From assembly GCF_002099425.1 (NCBI RefSeq), contig NW_018343979.1, positions 186,001 through 250,000 of the forward strand: 64,000 bases of DNA, in the 5' to 3' direction. Below are positions 12,246 to 24,164 of this stretch, in pieces. A program made the translations under genes and the position numbers. Source of the DNA: Phascolarctos cinereus. Its lineage: Eukaryota; Chordata; Mammalia; Diprotodontia; Phascolarctidae. Numbering within the stretch: the stretch's first letter is position 1; every line of letters begins with the position of its first letter. Under the pieces are notes generated by a model, which worked only from the letters and a program-made list of their open reading frames with translations, did no database searches and had not been told where the DNA came from.

Positions 12246-12769
12246 ACTAAGTACTAGGTTTCTAAAATCTTCACGAAGTGGATATTTCCCTAAAATATCC
12301 CAGAGTTGAAGGATATCAAAGGTATTATGAAATCCTGCCCAAATGGTACCTTCATCGTAGGAGAAACACTACATCTACCAGATGAAACATGCTTACTATT
12401 CTAGTAACCAGATTTTAAACTTAACTCCTCTCTATACCTAGCATCTCTTAGTTAAGCAGTTACCTAAATCATGATCAGAAAGTCATATTCACACCTAGAT
12501 CTTATCATCCCTCCTTAGTGAAGTAAATCTACCCAGGGCTCTACTTTTCTCAAATATAAAAGATATAGTCACTGTGGCAAATAAGTTTTAACCACTCTCA
12601 AACATCCCTTCTGCTCTGTGCAAAGTACCAGTCTTTATACAAACTGGAGAAGTCTTAAAAGCCACTAACATGGTCCCACTCTCTTTTCCCAGCAACACAC
12701 ACCAAGCTAGTCACCTTCTCTGCTCTTTTCATACCTATATAAGTCAGGAACCTTGGACTTTTATTTTGA

Positions 12770-12950
12770 AGGGTATATTGGCATACTGCTGTAATGAAAG
12801 CTGTAGACTTGGAGGAAAAGGACCTGTTCTGCTATTTACCACTTATGTGATCCTGGGCAACTCACTAGGTTTAAGTTGTCTTATCATTAAAATTAGAGAG
12901 GTGGGAATAAATAACCACTGAGTTAACTTCTAGCTCCCAATAATATGAAA
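12770..12950 (+). mobile_element. MIR-type SINE
   Basis: 'ctgtagacttggaggaaaag', 'cttatgtgatcctgggcaa' and 'taacttctagctcccaata' are in order on the + strand. An overlapping 83-codon frame at 12670-12921 is explained by this SINE and is not a gene. Confidence 0.65.
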
Positions 12951-12999
12951 CATGTGTCAAACATATAATTTTATAGTATTATAAACATCCAGGAGGTAT

Positions 13000-13145
13000 A
13001 TTGAATCAATTACTAGATTTAGATTCAGGAAGACCTGAGTTCAAATCCTGGCTCAGACACTTACTTGTCTGACCCCAGGCAAGTCACTCAACCTATCTCA
13101 GCCTCAGATTCCCCATCTGTGAAGTGGGGAAAAATACCATTTAAT
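13000..13145 (+). mobile_element. tRNA-headed marsupial SINE, 5' half
   Basis: 'gattcaggaagacctgagtt', 'caaatcctggctcagaca' and 'caggcaagtcactcaacc' give a clear head and box-B region. The copy ends after 'gtgaagtggggaaaaatacc'. Confidence 0.85.
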
Positions 13146-13202
13146 GGTAATATTATGCCTATTTTTTTTACTACATACTACCACATAATTATCACTTTAC
13201 TT

Positions 13203-13488
13203 GGAGCAATATAATAATAACAATAGCTAATATTTATATAGCACCTAATATGTGTCAGGTTCTTTGCTAAGCACTTTACAAATATTATCTTATTTTACCC
13301 TTCCAACAACCCTGGGGTCTAGATACTATTATTATCATCCCCATTTTTTCAGATGTTGAAACTAAGGCAAACAGGTTAAATGACTTGCCTGGGCACATAG
13401 ATAACAAGTATCTGTGGATGAATTTTAAACCAGAACTTCCTGACTCCAGGACTGATACTCTGTCCATTTTATCAATTAGCTGTCCCTA
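13203..13488 (-). mobile_element. MIR/Ther-type CORE-SINE, near full length
   Basis: The + strand reads tail-to-head: 'tatttatatagcacctaat', 'aagcactttacaaatatt', 'tatcatccccattttttc', 'aaatgacttgcctgggcac', 'cttcctgactccaggact'. With the preceding + strand SINE it forms an inverted SINE pair about 60 bp apart. Confidence 0.85.
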
Positions 13489-13867
13489 GAAAAAGAAAAA
13501 CAAATAAATTGCCCAAGAAAATGAAAAAAAAATTCAGGAAAAAATAAAATAAACATGGGCAAAGGGCAAATAAAATTATCACATTTTGAAAATGATATGA
13601 TGGTTTCCTCACAGAATCCTAGAACGTCAAGCAAAACATCAAAATAGTCAGGTCATATGACCAACAAAGGGTAAGCATTTTTTCTGATTCCCATGACCTG
13701 ACATACTTTTTCCAAAATAAGAATTGTGTGCATGATGTAAATCAATTGCAACTGTCTCCATAAGCTAAAATATTAAGAACCCTAGGGAATATCTGATGAA
13801 TTAACAATAGAGAAGGTTAATCCTACTCCCTAATATGCTCATTCAGTGCCCTGTCGCTTAGCTAATT

Positions 13868-14142
13868 TAGGTAGCTAGGAGATATAATAGAAATAATACT
13901 GAGTCATCTGAAGTCAGGAATATTTGAATTCAAGTCCAGACTCTGATACTTATCAGCTGTATGACCCTAGGAAAATTATTTGAACTCTGTATGCCTCAGT
14001 TCCCTTATATGTAAAATGGAAATAATAATAGTGTTTTTTAACAGGCTTGTTGTGAAGATAAAATTATACATACACACAGAAATATAGATAGATATCACTT
14101 CATAACTTTCAATGCTATAATTTGTTATTATTGTTATTAATT
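13868..14142 (+). mobile_element. MIR/Ther-type CORE-SINE, full length
   Basis: 'tctgaagtcaggaatatttg', 'cagctgtatgaccctagg', 'gcctcagttcccttatatg' and a TTATTATTGTTATTA tail are present. The whole unit from head to tail is readable. Confidence 0.8.
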
Positions 14143-14159
14143 ATTAATTATCTACTAGT

Positions 14160-14991
14160 CTTTACATGAGGGCAAGATGGCATAATGGAACTTACAGGCT
14201 TTAATACTGGAACCCTCTCACTAATTCTATTGCTGCACCAATTTTTTTTTCTGACAACCACCTCAACCCTTCTCAGTCCTCACACCTCTATTCTGTGACA
14301 ACCAGTAATAGAATTCACATATAATCCTTTCCTCCAATCTTGTGTGGAGAACAGATATAGGGAATGAGTCATAGGAGGTGAGAAATTTTTTTGGCCTGGA
14401 GGAGTAGCAATGTTCAGCCAGATAACTAAAGAGCAGAGAGAACTGAGGCTGAGCCTCAGTATATGGATGTGTGTGTGTATGAGGGCGAGTTTACCAGACC
14501 TGAAGGAAAAGGGACTAAGATCCAGAAGAAAGTACTTTTGACACTCCCTCTCCCTTCTCCCAAAGTTATTTGGGATATAAACTGAGGCTAGTGAGAAGTG
14601 AATGAGAGGAAACTGAAGCAGCTTTGAGGTCATCAGGGAATCCACCATCAGGGAGGAAGGAGTCAGAAAATGAACAATAGCACAATACGAAGAGCAAAGG
14701 CTGAAATTCCAAAGGTTTTTATGATGAAGAAAACTTTCTTAGATAAACCATCAAGACAGAAATTAATAATTGAAGGGAAGACACCCTCCAGCATATCAAA
14801 ATTAGTCCAAACATATCTGAATAAACATTGTAAGAAGAAGAGAAATGAATTAGCACTTAATGAGGCAGAGGACCCTTTGGCTTCCAAAAAGAAGATGGAA
14901 CAAGATGTTCCTAAATAATCCAAAAGAGAAATAAGTGTCCTGAAAGATATAAGGACTTTCATTCTACAAGACCAATGATGAATGCCACTCA
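14160..14991 (+). mobile_element. possible LINE 5' region with short ORF1-like frame
   Basis: The segment opens with 'gggcaagatggcataatgg', which resembles the 'caagatggc' start shared by L1 5' ends in this window. It continues as a moderately GC-rich leader and reaches an ATG at 14670 that opens an 82-codon frame to 14918. The frame is highly basic, begins MNNSTIRRAKAEIPKV and has no family I can name. The layout (leader, then basic ORF1 N-terminus) suits an L1-like LINE of another family. An unrelated repeat is the alternative. Confidence 0.4.
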
Positions 14992-14997
14992 CCTCTG

Positions 14998-15389
14998 TGC
15001 CGCAAGCGCCTGCATCCGTGGCCGTGGTCTGATGCTGGCAGAGTGTGAAGAGAGAAAGAATCATGGGCCAGGTGGGAGATGTGAAAAACAAACTTTATTT
15101 ATTGATCTGAGGGCTCAGGCTTATATGGTACTGGATCAAGCAATAGTAACATTATTTTCCATGAAAAGGACAAACCTCATTAAGTGATTTCCTCGTCTGT
15201 TACTTTCTTTCCTGCATCCTGTCCTGTACTCTTTCCATTTCCTCCCTTCCTGCACCCTGTTCTCAAGAGACAGAACAGGGGGGTGGTGAGCCAACATACT
15301 GAGTTTCACAGCTGTGAGGTCTAGTACAAACTACAGGTAAGACCCGGGATGGCCTAAGCCCTCCAACTCCCCAAAGCCGGCCCTCTACA
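14998..15389 (-). mobile_element. solo retroviral LTR (fossil)
   Basis: A 392-bp unit that begins TG and ends CA and is flanked on both sides by the 6-bp direct repeat 'cctctg' (14992-14997 and 15390-15395). Read on the - strand it has a tandem AATAAATAAA polyadenylation signal followed by a short R/U5-like stretch, which fixes the orientation. No internal retroviral genes adjoin it, so it is a solo LTR left after recombination between two LTRs. A 6-bp duplication is typical of class II (ERVK/ERV2-like) elements. That family assignment is inference. The ends look whole and the duplication is perfect, suggesting moderate rather than great age. Confidence 0.8.
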
Positions 15390-15395
15390 CCTCTG

Positions 15396-16884
15396 GCAGA
15401 GAAATAAGGGAATAAGTGTGGAAAATGAAGCATAGTTTCATTCCTCCGTTCCTTCCTCATTTTCTCTCTTCCTCCATGCCTTTTCCCTTCATTCCTTTGT
15501 TTATTCCTTCCTGCCTTCTTCTTTTATTTTAAATAGGGAGTGAGGGAATGGAAGGACAGAAAATAAATATTTATTTATCAAAAAATATTTTAAAAATTAA
15601 AATATTATAAATGGCTTTGTCTGTCTTTAAATCCTATTGGATTTGAATGCTAACCTAAATGGAAACTTTTATCTCTGACATGATAGCAACTTGTCTGTTG
15701 TCACAGATACAGTAAAAGTCCTGTTTAACCAAAAATATAGGTATGCTTTCAGATTTATGGGAATCTTAACTATTTTACAATTGAGGCAGCCAGCATGTTC
15801 CATTATTCAGAGTTATTAGAGTTTTAAAATATCCATGATTTTTGCCACATGGCAAATACATATATGGCAACTTCCCACCCCCACCTACAGATAACAACTA
15901 TTCTATCACTTAGACTTATGGAATTGACTGAGACACATATGAGTTAATTGATATTGCCATGGTCAGAACATAAATACGGTATATGAACCAGGTTTTCTCA
16001 ATTCAAGGCCCTGCCTTTAATCTGCTCTTCCACATTAATTCTTACTTAAGGTAAATATTAAAGCACTGAATACAAAAAGATTGTGATTCTCAGGTGCCAT
16101 ATTCCAGGGTAGCCTGGTTGTATCATACCATTTCAATAATTAGAAAGTTTGTTCACTTAGTTGACTTTTATAGCAGAATGAAATAACATTCCCATGTGCA
16201 TGTGAAATGGTCTCATGTCTGAACACTTTGAAATAATTTACAATAAGGCTTTTTAATGCATTTAACCTTTCCTGTATAGTTCAGTCCCACCTCAGTTTCC
16301 TCGCATCTCTCTAAAATTGAATCAGTATGGGTATAAAGGAGGACTTAGGGGCAAAGGGACTAGCAGTGCACATTTTTGGATTTTCTGATTGATTGGCCAA
16401 ACCAACTTACACCGAGGTAGCCATTTCATGCTACTTTATTCTTCTATCAGTCTCTCTTCTCCAACTTTCAGCTAATGTGCAAGCTTTACTGTTTCCCCTT
16501 TAGTTTGGATGCTGACTTCTGGTATGCTGAGCCACTTGGAGATAAGGAAACAGAAAGATACAGCAGAGCAAAACAGGGCAGCCATTAGTGTACTGCAACA
16601 ATGCACACTGTAAATTATACTGTAGAGGAAAGAGGGTGTCACTTCTGCAGCTAACTAAGATGCACAGAGAGATGCTGACCAAAAAAAATAGGAAGAGAGT
16701 CAAACAGACACACAAAAAGGAGGAAGGGGGAGAAGGAGGCCAGGATGCAAAATTGCCCAAAACATGAAGTTGAATAGATTCCTACCATGTTTTCTGTTAT
16801 TTAATGGCAGGAAATCCAAAGTTACTGTTGAGACTCATTTCTTGAGAAAATACTTGTGAATTTTTAACAATTTTATTTTATGAA
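15396..16884. other. mostly unique DNA with a pyrimidine-rich start
   Basis: The first 150 bases (about 15430-15535) are rich in CTT/TTCC units. The remainder shows no clear family apart from weak MIR-like words near 15890-16035 and 16285-16345. Frames of 86 codons (16500-16760) have no domain. Confidence 0.35.
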
Positions 16885-17095
16885 AAGAACACTTGATGAT
16901 GATTCAATTTGCTGTGTGATCTTGGACTTTTGATTATTTGGTTCTCTGAGATCAAATTCACTCACATGCAAATTATAGATCATGATATTTCTCTCACAGC
17001 CTTACATGGAGTGTTGTGAGGATCAAATGATGTATCCAGTTTGTCACTCAAAACCAGCATATAAAGAGGTTCTTTTTTTAAATAGTTGTGTTTCA
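16885..17095 (+). mobile_element. MIR-type SINE
   Basis: 'gctgtgtgatcttggactt' and 'gtgttgtgaggatcaaatga' with the spacing expected between box B and the core tail. The head is degraded. A possible - strand SINE head fragment follows near 17150-17245. Confidence 0.65.
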
Positions 17096-17404
17096 TGTTC
17101 AAAGCTGTTCTGTAGGATGCATGATACTTTGGGGTATGAATTCCCTGAGATTCATAAAGACTAACTAGATCATCATCACTCAGCTAAGTGTAAGAATTTT
17201 CTTGACTCCACAACCGGTATTTTATCCCCTATACCATTCAACTTATCAGAGATGATCAATAGCCTTGTGTAAAGCAGACAATATATGTATCCAACTCATA
17301 TGTAGTATACTTGGTACCCCTGATTTGGGGTACTATAGAGAGTCAAGTGTATGTTCACCTACATTTTATAGTGTTCATTAATTTCTTCTTTATTACTATA
17401 ATTA

Positions 17405-17640
17405 GAGAGTTTATAAGACACATGGGACTTGGAATAAGGAAGTCCTTGGTTGACTCTCACCTTATCTCTGTGACCCTTGACAAGTCATATGACATTCCAT
17501 ATGCTCAATTTCCTCATTTATAAAATGAGGATAATGACAGTGCCTACATTTCACATGGCTTTAAAGAGATCAAGTGATATTATAGATATAAATTGTTTGT
17601 TTGACAAACATTAAGCACCATATAAACTGAAGCTATTTGG
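17405..17640 (+). mobile_element. MIR/Ther-type SINE
   Basis: 'gggacttggaataaggaag', 'ctctgtgacccttgacaag', 'tcctcatttataaaatgag' and a tail near 'caccatataaactgaag' are in order. The copy runs into the microsatellite that follows. Confidence 0.75.
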
Positions 17641-17649
17641 GGGGGCAAA

Positions 17650-17795
17650 TACATACATACATACATATATGCATATATACACACACAAATATATATGTTT
17701 GTGTGTATGTATATATGTGTATGTAAATATGTGTGTATATATGTACATATACACACACACACACTTACGTGTGTGTGTGTGTTACATATATACGC
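17650..17795. repeat. compound TA/CA/TG microsatellite
   Basis: ATAC, CA, TA, TG and then CA/TG steps alternate. The block holds 'acacacacacacacttacg' directly followed by a TG run, so it can fold back on itself. The tyrosine/histidine-rich frames reported here are products of the repeat. Confidence 0.92.
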
Positions 17796-18319
17796 AAGGA
17801 ACAGCAGATGAAGAGATTCCATCTAACAAAGCTAATCAGCAACTACTCTTCAACTTAAAAACTTAAAAGCTTCTTACTTTATTATGCCATACTGCCTCTA
17901 GGGTAACAAGAAATGACAATACTTTTTCCTAAAATTTGACACTGACATGTAAAATCAGATCAAATTCATTCATCACAAGTGTCCAGGAAGGCAACTACTA
18001 AGGAGAATAGTCTGATGACTACCTCTGTAGTTCTTCAGCACACACTTCCTTAAGAGTCATTGCTATTGAAGCTGAGGAAAGAAATTTCTTTCTACCAAAG
18101 TCATTGGCTCTGTTAAAGGATTCAACATCAGAAGCCTATATAGCATTACCAATCAAAATGACACTAAGGAAGTTTGTATGGGAGCCTTATCTGTCCTCTA
18201 TATACTAGCCAGATTGCATTACAATTACCTGAACCACAGGCCTTGCCATCTGACCTGCTGTTGTATTTAATGACTACCAGATATTTTTGTTCTCTTTGAA
18301 TCTGGACCCTGCTAAATAT

Positions 18320-18455
18320 GTTGTCAATCCCTATTAGAATGTAGACTCCTTTAGATTTGGGATTGTCCCACTTTTCTATCCTTACTCTCATTGCTGACCA
18401 CAGTACTTGACAAATAATGAGCACTTAATAAATTAATTTTCATTCTTTCATTCAC
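18320..18455 (+). mobile_element. L2/L3 LINE 3' end
   Basis: 'ttagaatgtagactccttt', 'tgaccacagtacttgacaa' and 'gagcacttaataaattaat' follow the terminal L2/L3 layout. Confidence 0.7.
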
Positions 18456-18559
18456 AGAAGCCAGAGATGCCTTAAGTATTAAGGCTGCAGGTGCATACAT
18501 AAGGGTTCTTTTGGAAAGGATTTGGAGTTTCTAAGGTAAAAGTTCCTATTGAATCAAGT

Positions 18560-18880
18560 TTTATTATGGCAGATAAGAAGCTAATGAAATTTTAGGCTGA
18601 AGTGAGAAATGTCATACCTAGGCCTAGAAAGATATTAGTGCCAATACAGTATTTCATAATCATTCCATAAATATTCACAATTCTACGCAAGAAATTTAGG
18701 AAGAATGTCAATAAATTTAAGAGCAATAAGAAAGGGAAGAGTACATGCCATGTAAGAATCAAGAAGAAGAAAATTAGGATGTTTAATCTGGAAATGGGAA
18801 GATTTGGGATCAACATGGTGTTCTCTTCAAATTAATTGAAGGTCTTTCACATAGAAGAGTGAATACATATGTTCTCAAGA
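18560..18880 (+). mobile_element. CR1/L3-type LINE fragment
   Basis: 'ggatgtttaatctggaaatg', 'ggaagatttgggatcaacat' and 'aaggtctttcacatagaaga' match, in order, the CR1/L3 C-terminal region just upstream of the part present at 7546-8065. The frame is destroyed. Confidence 0.65.
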
Positions 18881-18884
18881 ATTT

Positions 18885-19210
18885 GGAGATGCTTATGAAG
18901 AATTCTATGAACTGATAAATGAACAAATAAAATCAGAACAACTTACACAACCCTAACAATGTAAATGAAAAGAACAACACCAATAATAACTATAAAATGA
19001 AACTGAACACTATTGAAAATTGCTAACTGCCCTCAAGAAGTGATAAGAAGAATACATCTTCCTTCTTTGTAGAAAAGGTGGACTATGTATGTGGAATATT
19101 GCATTTACTGTCAGACTGAGTCTACTTGGTCTGTGTTGGCTCGGTCAGTTAAATTACATTAAAAAGTTTCTTTTTAATCTTTTTGTATAATGAGTAATTT
19201 ACTGGGTTTG
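18885..19210 (+). mobile_element. probable LINE 3' end, family unsure
   Basis: 'gaagaattctatgaactga', 'aatgtaaatgaaaagaacaa' and 'gtggaatattgcatttact', then 'gtcagactgagtctacttgg', resemble a recurring marsupial LINE 3' end. It ends in T-rich sequence without a clear poly-A tail. I cannot fix the family by eye. Confidence 0.45.
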
Positions 19211-19659
19211 GGCAATGATAGATTCAGCAATAAAGGTAATGTAAAAAACAGAATATATCCAAAAATAAAAAGACAAAGACAAAATCTGCTCTTCTCAGCA
19301 GCAAAGAACCATAACAATGATCATTATCTCAAAATGGTATGAATTTCCTAAAAAGGCAGTGAGTTGAACTTTATGGAAGGTTTTCTACAAATGCTATGTC
19401 ACTTGTCAATCATCTTGTAGAAAGAGTCAAAGCCTTATATGGATTATTTTAGATAATTTTTGAGGTTCTTTCCAGATCTGAGAGTCTCTAATGTTTATTT
19501 TTTTAAAAAATAGATTATGCAATTTATTTGTATTTCTATTATGCTTTCATATACAAGCATTGAGAGATATAGATGTGGTAAGACAGTGAGATCGTATTCT
19601 GACCAAAATATACTGCCAAAATCAGAGGTTTTGCTATTGACAAATACACATGGCAATAC

Positions 19660-19872
19660 CTGGAGGCAGCAGGGTATATGTGAAAGAGCACTACTCCTTG
19701 AATCAGAAGACCTGGTTTCAAATCCTGTCTCTGAGGCATGCTACCTAATGATATGTGCCATTGTTAAAGTCACATAACATCTTGGATCTCAGTATCTTCA
19801 TCAACAAAATGAAGAATTTGGGCTAAAGGTCCTCTGAAGTCATTTTCAGCTCCAGATATTAGATCCCACAAT
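19660..19872 (+). mobile_element. MIR-like SINE with 'agctccagat' tail
   Basis: 'gaatcagaagacctggtttc', 'cttggatctcagtatcttc' and 'ggtcctctgaagtcatttt' with tail 'cagctccagatattagat'. It is the same tail class as at 9545, 46135 and 56805. Confidence 0.75.
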
Positions 19873-20274
19873 ACTGTGAAGTTGCCCAGGTGAGAAAAAA
19901 AGAATGATTTTTCCTCCTTTATTTGCCTTTTATTCTGGCTCAAAGTTATTTATATGCCAAGTTAAAGAGAATCTTGAGAATTGCAGACCCTCAGTCACAC
20001 AATTTTCTGTGATCTCAGACCTATATAAGACTTAACCTGGTGAAAGTGGCTAACTTTTTAAGCTCTTTATTATAGCTCATAGCATCTCACTATAGCTAAA
20101 GAACTATCTACCTTCCATTTATCAGAGTGAGATTTTCTATTCACCATGACTTTAAGGACTTGATATGGCATAGGTTGGACTAGACTTTTAAGAGACGGAT
20201 CCCAGAAACTGTCAAAAATGTCAAAAAACAGTGACCAAGAGACCAATGGCATATGGAAAGTCAGGCAGTTAGGG

Positions 20275-20420
20275 AACAATAATTAATTAAGCACTTTACC
20301 CTGTGGCAGACACTGCATTAAGTTTTGGGGGGTATAAAGCAAGGTAAAACAAAACAATAACAGAACAGTCACTACCCACTAGAAGTATGGGATATAATGG
20401 GAGACGCAGCATAAAATTAG
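20275..20420 (+). repeat. recurring interspersed repeat, unnamed
   Basis: 'aattaattaagcactttac', 'cagacactgcattaagttt' and 'cactagaagtatgggatat' are a worn copy of the same unit found more clearly at 28772 and 59776 (start 'agcac/gtgcc', centre 'ctgggatacaaa', then 'ggagcttacagtctaat'). I recognise it as a common interspersed mammalian/marsupial repeat but cannot name it. Confidence 0.5.
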
Positions 20421-20454
20421 TAGGTACATATAGCATGCAGAGAGTTATTTCTGT

Positions 20455-20545
20455 TTGGTCATTCAGTTTTGTTTTACTTTTCATGATCTCAATTGGGATT
20501 TTCTTGGCAAATATACTGGAGTGCCATTTCCTTCTCCAATATACA
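20455..20545 (-). mobile_element. Mar1-type SINE tail
   Basis: 'ttttcatgatctcaattggg', 'attttcttggcaaatatact' and 'gccatttccttctcca' are the complement of the RTE-like tail of Mar1 SINEs. The tRNA head is absent. Confidence 0.75.
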
Positions 20546-22430
20546 GAGTATATCAAATTAATCTGAATGGAGAAGAGATTTGCAGCTACGGGAAACCAAG
20601 ACAGTTGCTATGCAATAGATGAAATTTGAACTAATCTTTATGAGAAAATCCAAAAGGAATGAATTCCATAAAACTATATCAGGGAGCAGTTTTCAGTGGT
20701 AACCATGAGATCAATCGAATCAAGAATTCAGAGGAGTGGAGGGAAATCAAGGAGAGTAAAAAAATGCAGAAGAGATATGACATACAGTAGGGAAACAGTA
20801 GAACTTTGGCATGATGCCCAGGTGCAAACTCAGATCAACACAACACCACCAGCAAAAGATATCAGGAGCCCTTCAGTGTCAAGCACGAAAGGTGCTTACC
20901 TGCACATATTCCCTACATATGTTCCTATTCATCACTCTTATGCATGAACATTTTCTAATGATAGTTTGAATATTTCTGAAAATGTACCTGGATTTATACC
21001 ATAACATGGACATCGAGCTAACGCAATAGTGTTGACCATCCACTCTGGGTAAATTTAATTAGTTAAATAAAATCACTCATGATAGATATGCGGATGTTGC
21101 TAAATTCCAAAATACTAACAATACTCATCTTTGAAGTAAGCTGATATTTTCATAAATCAGGGGAATAGACAAGAGTTAAGGCATAAGTATCTCAAACCAT
21201 CAATTTTGGATTCTAGTACTCCAGATGTTTCCCTAGGTTAGCAACAAATGGTATCCTATGTCTCAACATTTCTGACTGGATTTTTTTTTTTTTGTAAAAG
21301 AGGCATTACTGCCAGGATATCCAGCAGAGTGCTTATGATCAGAGGCTCTTCAATATAACTTAAATAATGGTGAAATTTGGACAACAAGGGGATTAGAAAA
21401 TGGATATGAGTGAATAAGGACATTGGTGGGATGTGGACATGAGGGTGATAGTTTGGTGGATTTAATAGTTTAGGCAGTTCAATTGGTAATTTGCCCAAGT
21501 GGTTAATTTGTAGATCCACATATTACAATGAAGCAGATGTCTTCGAGGGTAAAAAGCAAAAGAGACCAACTAGGACCTAACATGAAGCTTAGCTATAGAA
21601 TATTGCTATTATTCTTACTATTGTTATTTTTCTTAAATGCCTTTGGTTTGAACTATATGTTTTCTCTCTCTGCCAAGGAAAATATATTAATGAGAATTTA
21701 TTATCTTTGGTTTTAAGCAAATGTAAACTCATCAAGTACCCTGAACCTGGTGTAGCTTTTCAGGAATTCTTTTACATGTAAGGGGGTATACTATATGCCA
21801 CAAAGAGATTAACACATAACTGATGATTCTTCCAAAAATATTGATTGATAGAGCTCATTACAAAACTTACTGATTATAGACATTTTAACCTAATGTGGTA
21901 GCTCACATAGAGTGATTCCATTCAACCTTTTTTTTAATAAAGTAGTTTCCTTGAAATTGAAATTGTAGCCATTACTACTGCTGTCATCCCAGACTTCCTT
22001 TTTCAGTTAATTTTAAGAAACAAATATCCCACAGTATATGGATATGAATTCCTCTTTTTTTCCAACACAGTTTTCATTGGTAAAAGTTTTCAATAAGGCA
22101 GTACCCACAAGGCAACTCTTTCTGATACCCCTTGAAAAACCTAAGCCAAAAATAGAAAGACTATTCAAATCTGTGGTTGTGTACTCTGCTTTTTCCAGCT
22201 TGGAAATATATAAACACTGTCACATATTGGATTCAGTAAACATATCCCAATCTATTATGAATCAATGGTATTGACTAATAGCAGGTCAGTTTATTATTGC
22301 TTTGAAAAATACTTACCAAACATGAATGTTATAATTTTTCATTTTTTCCACTAATAGTGGGAAAAATAGACACAAGTAAACAAAAAAATAATATTAATTT
22401 TTTAAAATTTTTCTTCCAATTTTTTTGAAG
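20546..22430. other. unique DNA, nothing recognised
   Basis: Apart from a poly-T run at about 21279-21293 there is no recognisable repeat or exon. Frames of 83, 87 and 78 codons have no domain or bias that would support a gene. Confidence 0.4.
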
Positions 22431-22650
22431 CATGTCATACTGGAAAGAAGCACCAGACTTAGGGTCAAGAGACCTAGGATAAATTCCTGGCTTTATGAAC
22501 TGTGTGACCTAAGTAAGACACTCTCTGGGCCTCAGTTTCCTTCTCTATTTATACAAATGGAGATCACAATATCTGGTCTCCCTCCTTCTCAGGGTTGTCA
22601 TGAAAAGGCTTGTAATCCTCAAACTACTCTAGAAATATGAATTATTATAT
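22430..22650 (+). mobile_element. MIR-type CORE-SINE
   Basis: 'gaaagaagcaccagacttag', 'aactgtgtgacctaagtaag' and 'gggcctcagtttccttctc', then 'cagggttgtcatgaaaaggc'. This copy is one of the better preserved true-MIR (not Mar1) units in the window. Confidence 0.85.
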
Positions 22651-23560
22651 CAGGAAGCCAAAAGTTCAAATTGCTTATGATAGTATGAACATTTCATATT
22701 TATATAGAAAAGGAATCAATTTTCATTAAAGCAAATGGATGTCACTATTACTAAAATGTCAGTGCTACTTCCATTTTGTTGTTTGTTACAATATCATTTC
22801 ATATCATTCTTTGGAGGTTAAGGAATATCAAAGATTACTGTAATTCTTATTTTTATCTGATGATATCTGCTAGCTTTTACCCTGATAAATCTATCCCAAT
22901 ATGGTTTGTCTTGAAGATATCTGAATCTCTAAGCTGCTGTACTTCTGAATCTGATGTTTATGAATACCATGCTTCAAGAGCTAGAATTTATACTGCCTGG
23001 TGAGAACAATGTGGGATTACTAAGGATGTAGGAGTCGACTTTGTACATGTCAAAGATATAAAAGGCAAGCAATAGGAGGAAATGGCGGTTACAATAAAGC
23101 ATTGTTCTTTTAAGTGATAATATCTGTTTTCTGACATTATCTAAGATTTCTGTAGAATTGTTGGATGAACTCACATCTTCTGAACTAACTAATGGTGGCA
23201 TTATAGCTTTGGAGATCTTCTGAATATGTGGCAGAATTACTCTGTATATTTTTCTTTCCCAGTGTTCTGTATGTTATCCTAACTTCTGTGTGAACACAAT
23301 AAATACTAGTAAGGACATTCTGAATGCTTCTGATTAAAATAAACGATTCCATTTTTTTATCTTTACATATTTACTTATTTTTATTGATTCATTTTTTGAC
23401 ATCAACATATCTTCCACGTCTGATTGACATACATATGAAACATTCCATAGCTATAGTCCCCTACATTTCCAAAACATCTCCTCTCTTCCAGCAGGCTTGG
23501 TCATTATAATTATTCAGGATTCATCTTCATTTGATTGTTCTTTCCATTTATATTATGTAG
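22651..23560. other. unique DNA, nothing recognised
   Basis: No repeat family, tandem array or exon could be supported. Frames of 75 codons on both strands overlap and carry no domain. Confidence 0.4.
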
Positions 23561-23564
23561 GCAT

Positions 23565-23808
23565 TGTATGTATAATTGTTTTCCTTGTTCTGCTTACTTC
23601 ATTCTATGTAATACAAACCATTATATTTTTCTGAATTCTTCATATTCATGATTTCTTTTGTTATAGTAGTAGTCCATTATATTTATGCAACACATCTTGT
23701 TTACCTAATCAAATAGCATCAATTTTATTTCTAGTTCTTTTCTATCACAAACAGTGCTGCTATGAATATTTTGGCATATATATGTATGTATGTATGTATG
23801 TATGTGTG
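23565..23808 (-). mobile_element. old L1 fragment (ORF2 C-terminus) plus (TATG)n
   Basis: 'cttgttctgcttacttcatt' through 'cagtgctgctatgaatattt' aligns, in the same order, with the - strand of the L1 3' regions at 48617-48870 and 59390-59560. Those encode the last part of ORF2. Divergence is much higher here, so it is an older family. It ends in a TATG run at 23781-23808. Confidence 0.7.
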
Positions 23809-24164
23809 TATAACCATTATTTTTGTTCCTGTTCCAAACTTTTTCAATTATCTTTGACTGTTGATTAGTATAGTGTAAGTATATATTCACAATTTCTCCG
23901 GTAAGAATGACATATTCAATCAATTAAAATATATTTGCCTGTAACTGACTGTCTTTTTCAAATTAATGTTTTATTTTTTTTAATGAACAGAAATCTATTT
24001 CCTTTCCTTTTTGCCATCCTTCACCATTCCATTGGGGAGGGGGGCAAATTCCTCATAATAAATATGCTACAAGTATTTTTATTTTTCCACCTTATTTCTA
24101 TTTAAATTGAATTGACCTTGTCATCACTGATGTCTGTATAACTTGAAGATCATAAGTCAGGTAA

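Noticed and set aside
13000-13145. tRNA-like sequence with box A and B resemblance
   Set aside because: It is the head of a SINE; no cloverleaf with a proper anticodon arm and acceptor stem could be drawn. The same holds for the other SINE heads.
13000-13488. Inverted SINE pair as a possible MITE
   Set aside because: The two halves are separate SINEs of opposite strand with their own heads and tails; there is no common terminal inverted repeat or TA duplication.
14663-15091. 142-codon - frame
   Set aside because: It spans the boundary between a LINE-like leader and the solo LTR, so cannot be one conserved gene.
17580-17866. Cys/Val/Tyr-rich frames near a microsatellite
   Set aside because: Same reason: compound dinucleotide repeat, no unique coding sequence.
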